DNA of 64,000 nucleotides from NCBI GenBank assembly GCA_023451735.1, contig JAEXYH010000083.1, positions 62,001 through 126,000 of the forward strand, in the 5' to 3' direction. Position numbers and translations under genes: made by a program. The stretch is from Pseudomonadota bacterium (GTDB lineage Bacteria > Pseudomonadota > Alphaproteobacteria > Rhizobiales > Rhizobiaceae). This document shows, one piece after another, positions 34,474 to 42,627 of the stretch (positions are counted from its first letter, which is position 1; the number at the start of each line of letters is the position of its first letter). Below the pieces are notes generated by a model. That model was not told where the DNA came from, searched no databases, and saw only the letters and a list, made by a program, of their open reading frames with translations.

Positions 34474-35354
34474 CCGAAGACGAGGCATCGAGGCATGCTG
34501 TTGTGGTCGTCGGCGGGTCTCGAGGGATTGGTAGAGCGATTGCCAAGGTCGCTGCCGGCGAAGGTTGTCCCGTCGTTCTCGTTGCCCGCTCAATCGATCA
34601 CCTCACTGAGGCTGCCGGCGAAATTCGCATGATGGGTGGCAAAGCGTTCATCCTGGATCTGGATCTTTCCTCTGCCGGTGGCCCGGCGCGCGTGGAAGAG
34701 TTCCTTGCTCGCAACGGGCTCCTCTGTGATGTTCTCGTCAACAGCGCGGGATACGGGCTGCGAGGCTCGGCGACCCTTATTCCCATCGAAGAGCAACTCG
34801 GGATCATCGACGTCAATATCCGAGCTTTAAGCGAGCTGACGCTACATTTCCTGCCGGGAATGGTGCGCCGAGGACGGGGCGGCGTGATAAATCTGGCCTC
34901 TGTTGCGAGCTTCACCCCCGGTCCAAACATGGCAATGTATTACGCCAGCAAGAACTTCGTACGTTCGTTATCCGAAGCTTTGTACGCCGAAGTTCGCTTT
35001 ACCGGTGTAACCGTGACATGTGCGGCGCCTGGACCGGTCGCCACCGAATTTCTCAGTCGTTCCGGGGCAGGGCGGGCAACATTGTTCAAAATACTGCCTC
35101 GGCATAGCGCCGACTATGTAGCCGAGCGCGTCTGGCGCGGGTTCAAGGCAGGCCGTCGAATTGTGATTCCTGGCCTTTCGGCGAGACTTGCGGCCGCGAC
35201 GGCGAGAATTTTGCCTAACAGCATCTTGCTGTTGTTGGTTGGACGCATGCAGCGCCGGAGGAGCGACCTGTGCCCGTGCGGGTCGAACCTGCGCTTCAAA
35301 GCGTGCTGTGGCGCGACGCGGGATTCTAGAACGCGCGGCAAGACATTCGAATGA
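34470..35354 (+). CDS. SDR-family reductase with C-terminal SEC-C zinc motif
   Basis: A 294-residue protein. Residues 1-255 are an SDR: VVGGSRGIGRAI (about 13-24), NSAGYG, ASVASFTPGP with catalytic Ser and YYASKNF with Tyr/Lys, of the type acting on long-chain 3-oxoacyl substrates. After a hydrophobic stretch (NSILLLLVGRM) comes DLCPCGSNLRFKACCG (about 268-283), the zinc-binding SEC-C motif known from SecA, which is unusual on an SDR. The ATG at 34470 overlaps the acyltransferase stop (ATGA). Confidence 0.85.
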   Translation: MTEDEASRHAVVVVGGSRGIGRAIAKVAAGEGCPVVLVARSIDHLTEAAGEIRMMGGKAFILDLDLSSAGGPARVEEFLARNGLLCDVLVNSAGYGLRGSATLIPIEEQLGIIDVNIRALSELTLHFLPGMVRRGRGGVINLASVASFTPGPNMAMYYASKNFVRSLSEALYAEVRFTGVTVTCAAPGPVATEFLSRSGAGRATLFKILPRHSADYVAERVWRGFKAGRRIVIPGLSARLAAATARILPNSILLLLVGRMQRRRSDLCPCGSNLRFKACCGATRDSRTRGKTFE

Positions 35355-35421
35355 TTTCCGTTATCAGTTCCCAACTATGATCGCGCTGCTACTCCATTTT
35401 TAAACGTTAGTAGAGTGCAGC

Positions 35422-35750
35422 CTAATCCCTAGCTGCTGCCACCAAGGCGCCAGCGAACCAGGCCATATCTTCATGACTCGTGCGCCAGGATATGAGATTG
35501 AAGCCGAACACAGGGCGACCTTGCCAGACCGTGCTCACGACAACCGACACCGGTTCCAGCACTGCCCGACGGGCTCTCGCGGTACGGTGATTATCGCCGC
35601 ACCGTACCAGTGTCTGATTGAGGACGGCGCGATTAAGAACGTCGAGGCTGCCTGAGTGAAGACGATCTGCAAGCCAGGCTGCCTCGTCGCAATGAAGGCG
35701 ACCGCATCGGCGACACTCGTACGTCCAAGAGCTGCGCAGGATTCCCGTGA
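35422..35750 (-). pseudogene. C-terminal remnant of a PLP-dependent decarboxylase
   Basis: On the minus strand, AALGRTSVADAVAFIA in one frame continues after a shift as AWLADRLHSGSLDVLNRAVL, then NQTLVRCGDN, STVWQGRPVFGFNLISWRTS and DMAWFAGALVAAARD before a stop at 35422. The order and spacing resemble the C-terminus of group II amino-acid decarboxylases (LNxVVLNQVLVRFG ... TVWQG). At least one frameshift and the missing N-terminal two thirds make it a decayed gene. Family call from memory of the motif pattern. Confidence 0.5.
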
Positions 35751-36077
35751 TCTGTATATCTTTGCCATCGAGCTTGCAGTGAGCAAGGCCGCGGTTCGAA
35801 ACCCATCATAAGCAGAAGAGATTAGCAGCCTGTGCTGATCCCCGCTGTAAGTTGTTATACGGAGGGTTGAGTTCCCCGCCATTGATCCGCAAATCAATCA
35901 TGCTGGGTGTGGGGATGGGAGAGCGGGCGATGATCTCGACCCCGCTTGGAGCGTCGTACGCAGGGCAAATCCGATCGATGAGTCCGCACTGATGGCAATG
36001 GCGACGTTATCGATCGGATCAGTCCCAGTGTCTTCATAGAGTGTCTCGGCTATGATGACGATGTATTGCGGTTCAGC
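35751..36077. other. Degenerate intergenic sequence
   Basis: About 330 bases with broken frames on the minus strand (for example PSGVEIIARSPIPTPSMIDL) that look protein-derived but cannot be assigned. No intact gene seen. Confidence 0.35.
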
Positions 36078-36860
36078 TCATGCGACATCATTGATACTCT
36101 CCGTCCCGCGGTAACGGATGACTTGTGTGTCTGGCGAGAGTTGGGATGCCGCGGCCTCGTCAAGGAGGATCGTCACGTCTGCATGCCGGCGCAGGGCGCT
36201 TGCGGGAAGCTGCTCGTCAATCGTCCCCTCGATCATTGCGCGGGAAGCAGAAGCTTTTTCAATTCCAGTCGCGAGCAGCAGGATCCTTTTAGCCTCCAGG
36301 ATCGTCCCGATCCCCATGGTGATAGCGTGTGATGGAACATCTTCGCCATTGGCAAAGAAGCGAGCATTCGCGAACCTGGTCTCGTCCGACAGAGATTCGA
36401 CCCGCGTTCGGGACGAGAAGGATGAACCCGGCTCGTTGAAACCGATATGTCCATTGGCGCCCAAGCCAAGAAGTTGCAGGTCGATTCCACCCGCCTGTCG
36501 GATGGCTTCATCGTACTGATGTGCCTCGGACGCCGCATCGACTGCGTCCCCATGAGGCAATGCCAGCCGGCTCTTATCAGCGTCGATGTGGTCGAAAAGA
36601 TGCTGACGCATGAAATGACAGTAGGACTGTGAATGCCCGGATGGGAGCCCCACGTATTCGTCGAGATTGAAGCTTCGGATACCTGAAAGCGCTATTTTTT
36701 GTTGTGCTGAGATCGACAGGAAATTCTCGTAGACGGGTGGCATCGTTCCACCGGTCGCAAGGCCGAGAACCGCCCGCGGTCGCCCTGCGACAAAATCCGC
36801 CAACATCTCTGCAGCATGTCGGGCGGCAGACTGACGACATTTGAAAACATAGATATTCAT
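36078..36860 (-). CDS. nagB: Glucosamine-6-phosphate deaminase
   Basis: A 260-residue sugar isomerase-fold enzyme converting glucosamine-6-phosphate to fructose-6-phosphate and ammonia. Visible motifs: LGLATGGTMPPVYENF (phosphate loop), SFNLDEYVGLPSGHSQSYCH with the catalytic Asp, and LGLGANGHIGFNEPGSSF with the catalytic His/Glu. The start is taken at 36860 (MNIYVFKC), typical for NagB; the longer frame is unlikely. It follows the GntR gene on the same strand after 116 bases that contain a candidate operator. Confidence 0.93.
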   Translation of the reverse strand: MNIYVFKCRQSAARHAAEMLADFVAGRPRAVLGLATGGTMPPVYENFLSISAQQKIALSGIRSFNLDEYVGLPSGHSQSYCHFMRQHLFDHIDADKSRLALPHGDAVDAASEAHQYDEAIRQAGGIDLQLLGLGANGHIGFNEPGSSFSSRTRVESLSDETRFANARFFANGEDVPSHAITMGIGTILEAKRILLLATGIEKASASRAMIEGTIDEQLPASALRRHADVTILLDEAAASQLSPDTQVIRYRGTESINDVA

Positions 36861-36940
36861 AGGCACTAGGATCCGGCTGAAAAAATGGAGCGCGCCTGTC
36901 ACCGACGGCAGGCGTTGCAGCAGTAAATCAGAGCGTAAAG

Positions 36941-36955
36941 TGGTATGCAACTGGT
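36941..36955. promoter_or_regulatory. Tandem TGGT element upstream of nagB (candidate GntR operator)
   Basis: TGGT at 36941 and again at 36952, eleven bases apart, one DNA turn. The same arrangement occurs before the NanE-NanK gene at 37894-37908. Confidence 0.4.
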
Positions 36956-36976
36956 TCTAGAGAGTGAGCGATCGCG

Positions 36977-37765
36977 TTACAGGTGCAGATCAGAGATGAA
37001 GTCGTAAACCTTGCCGTTATAGCGCGTTTCCGTGAACTCGACGGCACGCCCGTCTTCGAGGAAGCAGCGGCGTTCCGCAACCAGCATCGGCGTTTGCGGG
37101 GCAGCTTGCAGCAGTTCCGCCTCGGTAACCGACATCACATCGGCGCGAATGCGCTGGAAGCCATGGTGTGGACGGGCGTTGAGCGAAGTCAATGTTTCGT
37201 AGAGGGAATGGGTGACCAGCATGGCGTCAGGCAGGATCGATTTCGGCACGACTGCCCTCTCCAGCGCAATCGGAATGCCATCGGCCTGGCGTACGCGCAC
37301 AAGCCGGATTACCTCGGTCTGTACTGGCAAGCCCAGAGCCATCGTCTCGTGAAGCGTACCGATGACGCTGCCGCGTGAAATCCAGGAGAAACTCGGCTCC
37401 ATACCGCGCGCACGGATCTCGTCGGAAAAGCCGGTCAGGTTGGGAAGGTCCTTACGGACGCGCGTCTGAACGACCGTCCGGGCGCCGTGGCGGCGGTTAA
37501 CCCGCCCTTCACCCTCAAGTTCGGCGATGGCGCGGCGCACGGAGACGCGCGAAATGTTGAGACGCTCTGCCAGCAGCCGTTCGCTGGGCAGGCTGCGTCC
37601 GCGACCGAGATGGCCTCCATCGATCGCATCGGCGAGCGCCATCGCAAGCCGCATATAGATAGGCGAATGATCGTTGGATCCTTCGAGGCTCAAGGCCAAA
37701 CGGTCCAGCAACGCATCCCCCTGGATTGCGGCTTCTCCGATGTCCTGCTGCAGTTTCGCGCTCAA
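36977..37765 (-). CDS. GntR-family regulator (HutC/NagR type, UTRA domain)
   Basis: A 262-residue regulator. Winged helix at about residues 35-105 (LPSERLLAERLNISRVSVRR, AIAELEGEGRVNRRHGARTV) and a UTRA effector domain (GMEPSFSWISRGSVIGT, LVRVRQADGIPIALERAVVP, YNGKVYDFISDL). UTRA members in amino-sugar loci sense GlcN-6-P or GlcNAc-6-P. It is flanked by nagB and the divergent NanE-NanK/importer operon, which it probably represses. Confidence 0.9.
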   Translation of the reverse strand: MSAKLQQDIGEAAIQGDALLDRLALSLEGSNDHSPIYMRLAMALADAIDGGHLGRGRSLPSERLLAERLNISRVSVRRAIAELEGEGRVNRRHGARTVVQTRVRKDLPNLTGFSDEIRARGMEPSFSWISRGSVIGTLHETMALGLPVQTEVIRLVRVRQADGIPIALERAVVPKSILPDAMLVTHSLYETLTSLNARPHHGFQRIRADVMSVTEAELLQAAPQTPMLVAERRCFLEDGRAVEFTETRYNGKVYDFISDLHL

Positions 37766-37892
37766 AAAGGATAACCTCGTTGGAATCCAGGGCCGGTTGC
37801 GGCTGGCATATTGATTAGTTCTCTAAAAATTTTGATGAAGTTGCAAGCCCGGCATTGCCACACCCAGCCCAGTTTATTGCAAACCAAGGATA

Positions 37893-37908
37893 CTGGTTGT
37901 CATCTGGT
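37893..37908. promoter_or_regulatory. Tandem CTGGT element upstream of the NanE-NanK gene
   Basis: CTGGT at 37893-37897 and 37904-37908, eleven bases apart, about 40 bases before the NanE-NanK start, in the divergent gap with the GntR gene. Proposed operator; compare the element before nagB. Confidence 0.45.
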
Positions 37909-37945
37909 ATTATTTCGCTTAGCGTGGGCCTCGCTGATACAAGGT

Positions 37946-39475
37946 ATGGTGAACGTGCTTACTGAAACTCTCAAGAACGGCCTTATCGTTTCCTGCCAGC
38001 CCGTGCCCGGCGGCGTGATGGACGACAGTCCCTATGTCGTTGCTTTCGCTCTTGCAGCTCTTTCCGTTGGCGCTGCCGGACTGCGTATTGAATCGGCGCG
38101 TTATGTCGCAGCCGTCCGCGCAGTAACCGACGCCCCGATCATCGGCCTTATCAAGCGCGATCTCGATGACAGCCCGGTGCGCATTACCCCCTTCCTCGAT
38201 GACGTTAAGTCGCTTGCTGATGCCGGCGCCGACATCATTGCCTTCGATGCGACCGACCGGGTACGCCCGGAAAGCGTTGCAGCGCTCGCAAAAGCGGTGC
38301 GCGACGCCGGAAAATTGTCCATGGCAGATTGTAGTTGCATCGAAGATGCTCGCCATGCGCTCTCGGTCGGCGTCGATTTTGTTGGGTCGACAATGTCTGG
38401 CTATACTGGTGGACCCGAACCCGTTGACCCGGACATTGCGCTTGTCGCAGCCCTTAGAGAACTGACGCCGAACGTCATCGCAGAGGGGCGTATCCGCACT
38501 CCCGAGCAGGCCCAGGCCGCGGCTCGTGCCGGCGCAAGCTGTGTGGTCGTCGGATCTGCGATCACACGTACCGAACATGTGACCGCCTGGTTTCGCGATG
38601 CATTGCGAGAGGTTTACGAACCAGCTGCAGCCCCCGTCGTTCTCGCAGTCGATCTCGGCGGGACCAAGACAATGGCCTCGCTGGTAAAGGCAGGCAAAGT
38701 GATCGAAACCGTATCGATCCCGACCGATCGTTCCGGCGCCCCCGAGGCTTGGCTCTATGCGATTGCGGCAACTACCCGCGGCTGGAAAGGCCGCTATAGC
38801 GCCGTCGGCATAGCGGTGACCGGCGCGGTGCGGCAAGGCCGCTGGCGCGCGATGAACAAGGCAACGCTCGGCATCGAGGGTGAATTTCCGCTCGAAGCGC
38901 GCGCCGCAGAGATTTTCGATGTCCCGGTGCTCGCGGCCAATGATGCACAGGCTGCTGCCTGGGGCGAATACAAGGCTTCCGTAGATCGCTCGGATCTCGT
39001 TTTCATCACCGTATCGACCGGCCTTGGCGGCGGCATTGTTTCAAACGGAACGCTGCTCGGCGGTATCTCCGGCCATTTCGGACAGATGCGCGATCATGAT
39101 GGCGGTAACCTACCGCTTGAAAGCCGCATCTGCGGGCCGTGGATTGCGGCCGAAGCCGTACGTCTCGGCCATACCGGCGAACCGCGGGCAGTCTTTGACG
39201 CGGCTGCGAACAGCGAGAAATGGGCATGCTTGATTATAGAGGGCGTCGCCCGCCGATTCGCACGGCTCTGCTGCGATATCCAATTGGCGATCGATCCCGC
39301 CCGGATCGTCGTCGGTGGAGGCATCGGATTAGCCACGGGTTTCATCGACAAGGTCAAGGCGGAGATCATCGCTCTTGCGCCGTCTACCATGCCCGAACTG
39401 CAACAAGCGAAGCTCGGTGGTAGCGCCGGCATTATCGGAATTGCAGACCTCGTACTAACACATAAGAAGACTTGA
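37946..39475 (+). CDS. nanEK: Fused N-acetylmannosamine-6-phosphate 2-epimerase (NanE) and ROK kinase (NanK)
   Basis: A 509-residue bifunctional protein. Residues 1-220 are NanE: KNGLIVSCQPVPGG, IGLIKRDL with the catalytic Lys, ADCSCIEDA and IAEGRIRTPEQA with the catalytic Glu. Residues about 230-509 are a ROK kinase: AVDLGGTKTMASLVKAG, AANDAQAAAWGEY with the catalytic Asp, and VSTGLGGGIVSNG. The CxCGxxGCxE zinc motif of most ROK kinases is replaced by GGNLPLESRICGPWIAAEA. It would phosphorylate ManNAc and epimerise it to GlcNAc-6-P. The start is uncertain: AAGG is too close to ATG 37946, so GTG 37955 is possible. Confidence 0.88.
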   Translation: MVNVLTETLKNGLIVSCQPVPGGVMDDSPYVVAFALAALSVGAAGLRIESARYVAAVRAVTDAPIIGLIKRDLDDSPVRITPFLDDVKSLADAGADIIAFDATDRVRPESVAALAKAVRDAGKLSMADCSCIEDARHALSVGVDFVGSTMSGYTGGPEPVDPDIALVAALRELTPNVIAEGRIRTPEQAQAAARAGASCVVVGSAITRTEHVTAWFRDALREVYEPAAAPVVLAVDLGGTKTMASLVKAGKVIETVSIPTDRSGAPEAWLYAIAATTRGWKGRYSAVGIAVTGAVRQGRWRAMNKATLGIEGEFPLEARAAEIFDVPVLAANDAQAAAWGEYKASVDRSDLVFITVSTGLGGGIVSNGTLLGGISGHFGQMRDHDGGNLPLESRICGPWIAAEAVRLGHTGEPRAVFDAAANSEKWACLIIEGVARRFARLCCDIQLAIDPARIVVGGGIGLATGFIDKVKAEIIALAPSTMPELQQAKLGGSAGIIGIADLVLTHKKT

Positions 39476-39512
39476 AGAAAAACCGAACAATCTCCGGAAG
39501 GGTAGAACCATC

Positions 39513-40847
39513 ATGACAACATTTCGCAGCCTCATGGCCGCCGGCGTGGCGGCCTTCCTTACCACCGCAGCACTGCCTGGCTTGGCATCGGCAGAAGTAA
39601 CCGTGCTCGGCTGGCCAGGCGGTTCTGAAGAAACCGCACTGCGTGCCGCGGTTGAAACCTATAACGCGCTTCCGGGTACGGCCGATGCCGACAAGGTCGA
39701 GCTGCTATTTTTCAACCGCGATGGCTTTTACGACAAGCTGCAAGCAGATCTTGCCGCCGGTTCCGATGCTTTCGACATCAACCTGATCGCAACCTATTCG
39801 ATCGGCCGCTACGCGCCCTTCATGGAGCCGGTCGATCTTGGCACCGACGCCGAGAAGGTTTTCGGCAAGCCGATCTTGGAAACCATGCAGTTTGATGGCA
39901 AACAGTTCGGCGTTCCGACCGATCTGTCGCTGCACTTCATGTATTACCGCAAGGACCTGATCGACGCGTTGATGGCTGACGATGCCGCCAAAGCAAAATA
40001 TGCGGAAATAGCCAATAAATACCTCGGCAAGGAGCTGGCTCCGAAGGATCCCGACCAGTGGAGTTGGGATGACTGGGCAGCGACCGCGCTCTATTTCACC
40101 AAGGCGGTCAATCCGGATAGCCCGGTGCGTTATGGCACCGTGCTGCAGATGAAGAACCTGCTGTTCAACATGATGGTATTCCAGTCGTTGCCACGCTCCT
40201 ACGGCGCTGACTGGATGGACGCATCCGGCAAGGTCACGGTCGATTCCGAGGCTTATCGTACCGGTCTCGAGCTCTACAAGAAGCTCTATGATGCCGGTGC
40301 TACACCAAGGGATTCGCTGAGCTACGAATATCCCGAGACCAATGCCGCCTGGACCTCGGGTCAGGTCGCGACCGCACTGCAATGGAATGCCGCAGCGGGC
40401 GAATTGATGAACCCGGACACGGCACCGGCAGTAGCGGAAGACACTGCTGTCGTTGCGCCGCCATCCGGTCCTGATGGCCGCAAAGACCATATTCACGGTC
40501 TGGGACTGGGCCTCAACAAGAACTCCAAGCACAAGGAAGGCGCCGTTCGCTTCCTGAAGTGGCTTGCATCGGAAGATGCTGCGCTTGCCTATGCCAAAGC
40601 AGGCGGTTCACCGGCTCTCGCACCGGATGTCGCCGGCAAGATCGCGGCGGACCGGCCCGATCTGGTCAAGCTGGGCGAGTTCGCTGGCGCTTACGGCTAT
40701 GTAATGAACGGTGCCACGTCTGCCGGTGCACTGTCGGTCTACGAAGCCCAGGCCAAGGAATTCACTGCCTATTGGGCCGGGCAGAAAAGTCTCGATGAGG
40801 CGCTGGCTGCAGCCACCCAGAGCATGACCGATCTGCTGAAGAAGTAA
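39513..40847 (+). CDS. Sugar ABC importer periplasmic binding protein (family 1)
   Basis: A 444-residue solute-binding protein with a Sec signal peptide (LMAAGVAAFLTTAALPGLASA). Mature N-terminus EVTVLGWPGGSEETALRAAV and family 1 features such as YYRKDLIDALMADDAAK and DQWSWDDWAATALYF. In this operon it should bind an amino sugar such as ManNAc. It is separated from the permease genes by a strong hairpin (40856-40879). Confidence 0.9.
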   Translation: MTTFRSLMAAGVAAFLTTAALPGLASAEVTVLGWPGGSEETALRAAVETYNALPGTADADKVELLFFNRDGFYDKLQADLAAGSDAFDINLIATYSIGRYAPFMEPVDLGTDAEKVFGKPILETMQFDGKQFGVPTDLSLHFMYYRKDLIDALMADDAAKAKYAEIANKYLGKELAPKDPDQWSWDDWAATALYFTKAVNPDSPVRYGTVLQMKNLLFNMMVFQSLPRSYGADWMDASGKVTVDSEAYRTGLELYKKLYDAGATPRDSLSYEYPETNAAWTSGQVATALQWNAAAGELMNPDTAPAVAEDTAVVAPPSGPDGRKDHIHGLGLGLNKNSKHKEGAVRFLKWLASEDAALAYAKAGGSPALAPDVAGKIAADRPDLVKLGEFAGAYGYVMNGATSAGALSVYEAQAKEFTAYWAGQKSLDEALAAATQSMTDLLKK

Positions 40848-40855
40848 GCGACAAC

Positions 40856-40879
40856 GCCCAGGCGCGTCCTCGCCTGGGC
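40856..40879 (+). promoter_or_regulatory. Intercistronic hairpin between binding protein and permease
   Basis: Perfect nine-base GC-rich arms GCCCAGGCG and CGCCTGGGC with a six-base loop, eight bases after the binding-protein stop and without a T tract. Likely stabilises the upstream mRNA or partly terminates, giving more binding protein than permease. Confidence 0.6.
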
Positions 40880-40899
40880 AAACCTTTGCGGACGGCACC

Positions 40900-41784
40900 A
40901 TGCAAACAACTCCACAGCAACGCGAAGGGCGGCTTCTTCTAGCGCCGCTCGTTGCTTTCCTGATTGTTTTCCTGAGTTTTCCGGCGCTGGTCGATATCGT
41001 CTACGCGCTGTCCGACGTCACTTTCCAAACGATGCGAGCACCCGAAATTGTAGGTTTCAGGAATTTCGGCCAGGTGCTTGCCGATCCGGAGTTCTGGGCT
41101 GCCTGCTGGTTCTCGTTGCGCTTCGGCCTGTTGACCGCCGTCATCGAATGCGGGCTGGGTTTGGCGCTTGCCATATTTCTCTCACCGATCGTCAGCCGTC
41201 ATGGCTGGACGCTTGCACTTCTTATGCTGCCGATGATGGTCGCACCCTCGATGGTCGGCCTGATGTATCGCCTCGTATTACATGAATTCGCCGGGCCGCT
41301 GCCCTATTATCTGACGTTGTGGTTCGGCTCCAGCCCGGCCTTTCTTGACGCCAATAATGCGTTCCGGACGCTGGTCGTCGTCGAAGTGCTGCAGTGGACG
41401 CCGTTCGCGTTCCTTCTGTTTCATGTCGCCTACATCTCCATCCCTACGGAAATCCGGGAGGCCGCCGCGATGGACAGGGCCACAGCATGGAAAGTCTTAT
41501 GGCGCATCGAGCTGCCGATGATGAAGGCAACCATCGCCATCGCACTCGGCATCCGTTTCATCGACGGCTTTCGCGTATTCGACAACGTATTTGCGCTGAC
41601 CGGTGCAGGTGCCGGCGGTTCCACTATGTCGCTGTCGATCTATATCTATCAATCCTTCTTCAAGGGCGGACAGATCGGCCAGGCGGTTGCGGCATCCGCT
41701 CTGCTTTTCCTTGCCTCGCTCATCGTGCTCTATGGCGCCGCCGTGTTCAAGACCCGCCTGGATCGCCGGAGGATGGCCATATGA
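40900..41784 (+). CDS. Sugar ABC importer permease (MalF type)
   Basis: A 294-residue membrane protein with six predicted helices, the first at LLLAPLVAFLIVFLSFPALV. The EAA loop is REAAAMDRATAWKVLWRIEL (about residues 186-205). The stop overlaps the second permease start (ATGA). Confidence 0.9.
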   Translation: MQTTPQQREGRLLLAPLVAFLIVFLSFPALVDIVYALSDVTFQTMRAPEIVGFRNFGQVLADPEFWAACWFSLRFGLLTAVIECGLGLALAIFLSPIVSRHGWTLALLMLPMMVAPSMVGLMYRLVLHEFAGPLPYYLTLWFGSSPAFLDANNAFRTLVVVEVLQWTPFAFLLFHVAYISIPTEIREAAAMDRATAWKVLWRIELPMMKATIAIALGIRFIDGFRVFDNVFALTGAGAGGSTMSLSIYIYQSFFKGGQIGQAVAASALLFLASLIVLYGAAVFKTRLDRRRMAI

Positions 41785-42599
41785 ACGCGCTTCGCTGGAT
41801 CGTTTTTGTTATCGCCGCCTTCGCCATGAACTTCCCGGTGATCGTCACGTTGATCACATCGTTCAAGAGTGCCCGGGAAATTGCGATGAACCCTGGCCTG
41901 GTCATTCAGGCGCCGACACTCGCCAACTACGCAAGGGTGCTGACCGACACCAGCCGGTTCAATATCTATGCCTATCTCATAAACAGCGCCACTGCGGCTC
42001 TCGTCGGCTCGCTGCTGGCACTGCTTCTAACCCTTCCCGCCGCCTATGCGATCGTGCGCACAGGTGCTGGCCGTCGCCATCTGTTGCCACTCGTGGCAAA
42101 CCTGCGTGCGGTGCCGCTGGTGGTCTTTGCTATTCCCCTCTACATGATGTTCCAGTTTGCCGCGCTGCTCGACACCCGTCTGGGGCTCGGATTGATCCTT
42201 ACCATCGTCAATCTGCCACTCAGCCTCATGATGATGGTCAACGCTATTTCAGATATGCCTACGGAGATAGACGAAGCCGCGCGCATGGATCGCGCCAGCG
42301 CTTTCGTGATCCTCAGGCGTATTGTGCGCCCGGTGATCCACCCGGCTGTCGTTACTGCCTTCATCTTCGGCTTCATTACCGCCTGGAACGAGTATCTGTT
42401 CGGCCTGATGCTGACGACCCGCAACGCGGTTCCCGTCACCGTCGGTGCCTCCTTCTTCTTTTCTGCTAGCGGCGGGGGCGTACAATGGGGCGTGGCTTCC
42501 GCAGTGATGATCCTTGGCGCGCTGCCGCCGGCTGTGCTCGGCATGCTCATCTATCGACAATTGACCGGATCCATGACCGCGGGCGCGGTCAAGGGCTGA
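41781..42599 (+). CDS. Sugar ABC importer permease (MalG type)
   Basis: A 272-residue permease. The start at 41781 overlaps the previous stop (ATGA). EAA loop DEAARMDRASAFVILRRIVR (about residues 164-183), AWNEYLFGLMLTT and the C-terminal LTGSMTAGAVKG, the usual ending of MalG-type subunits. Confidence 0.9.
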   Translation: MNALRWIVFVIAAFAMNFPVIVTLITSFKSAREIAMNPGLVIQAPTLANYARVLTDTSRFNIYAYLINSATAALVGSLLALLLTLPAAYAIVRTGAGRRHLLPLVANLRAVPLVVFAIPLYMMFQFAALLDTRLGLGLILTIVNLPLSLMMMVNAISDMPTEIDEAARMDRASAFVILRRIVRPVIHPAVVTAFIFGFITAWNEYLFGLMLTTRNAVPVTVGASFFFSASGGGVQWGVASAVMILGALPPAVLGMLIYRQLTGSMTAGAVKG

Positions 42600-42627
42600 G
42601 CCGGACGAACAGGAAAACGGATTGACC

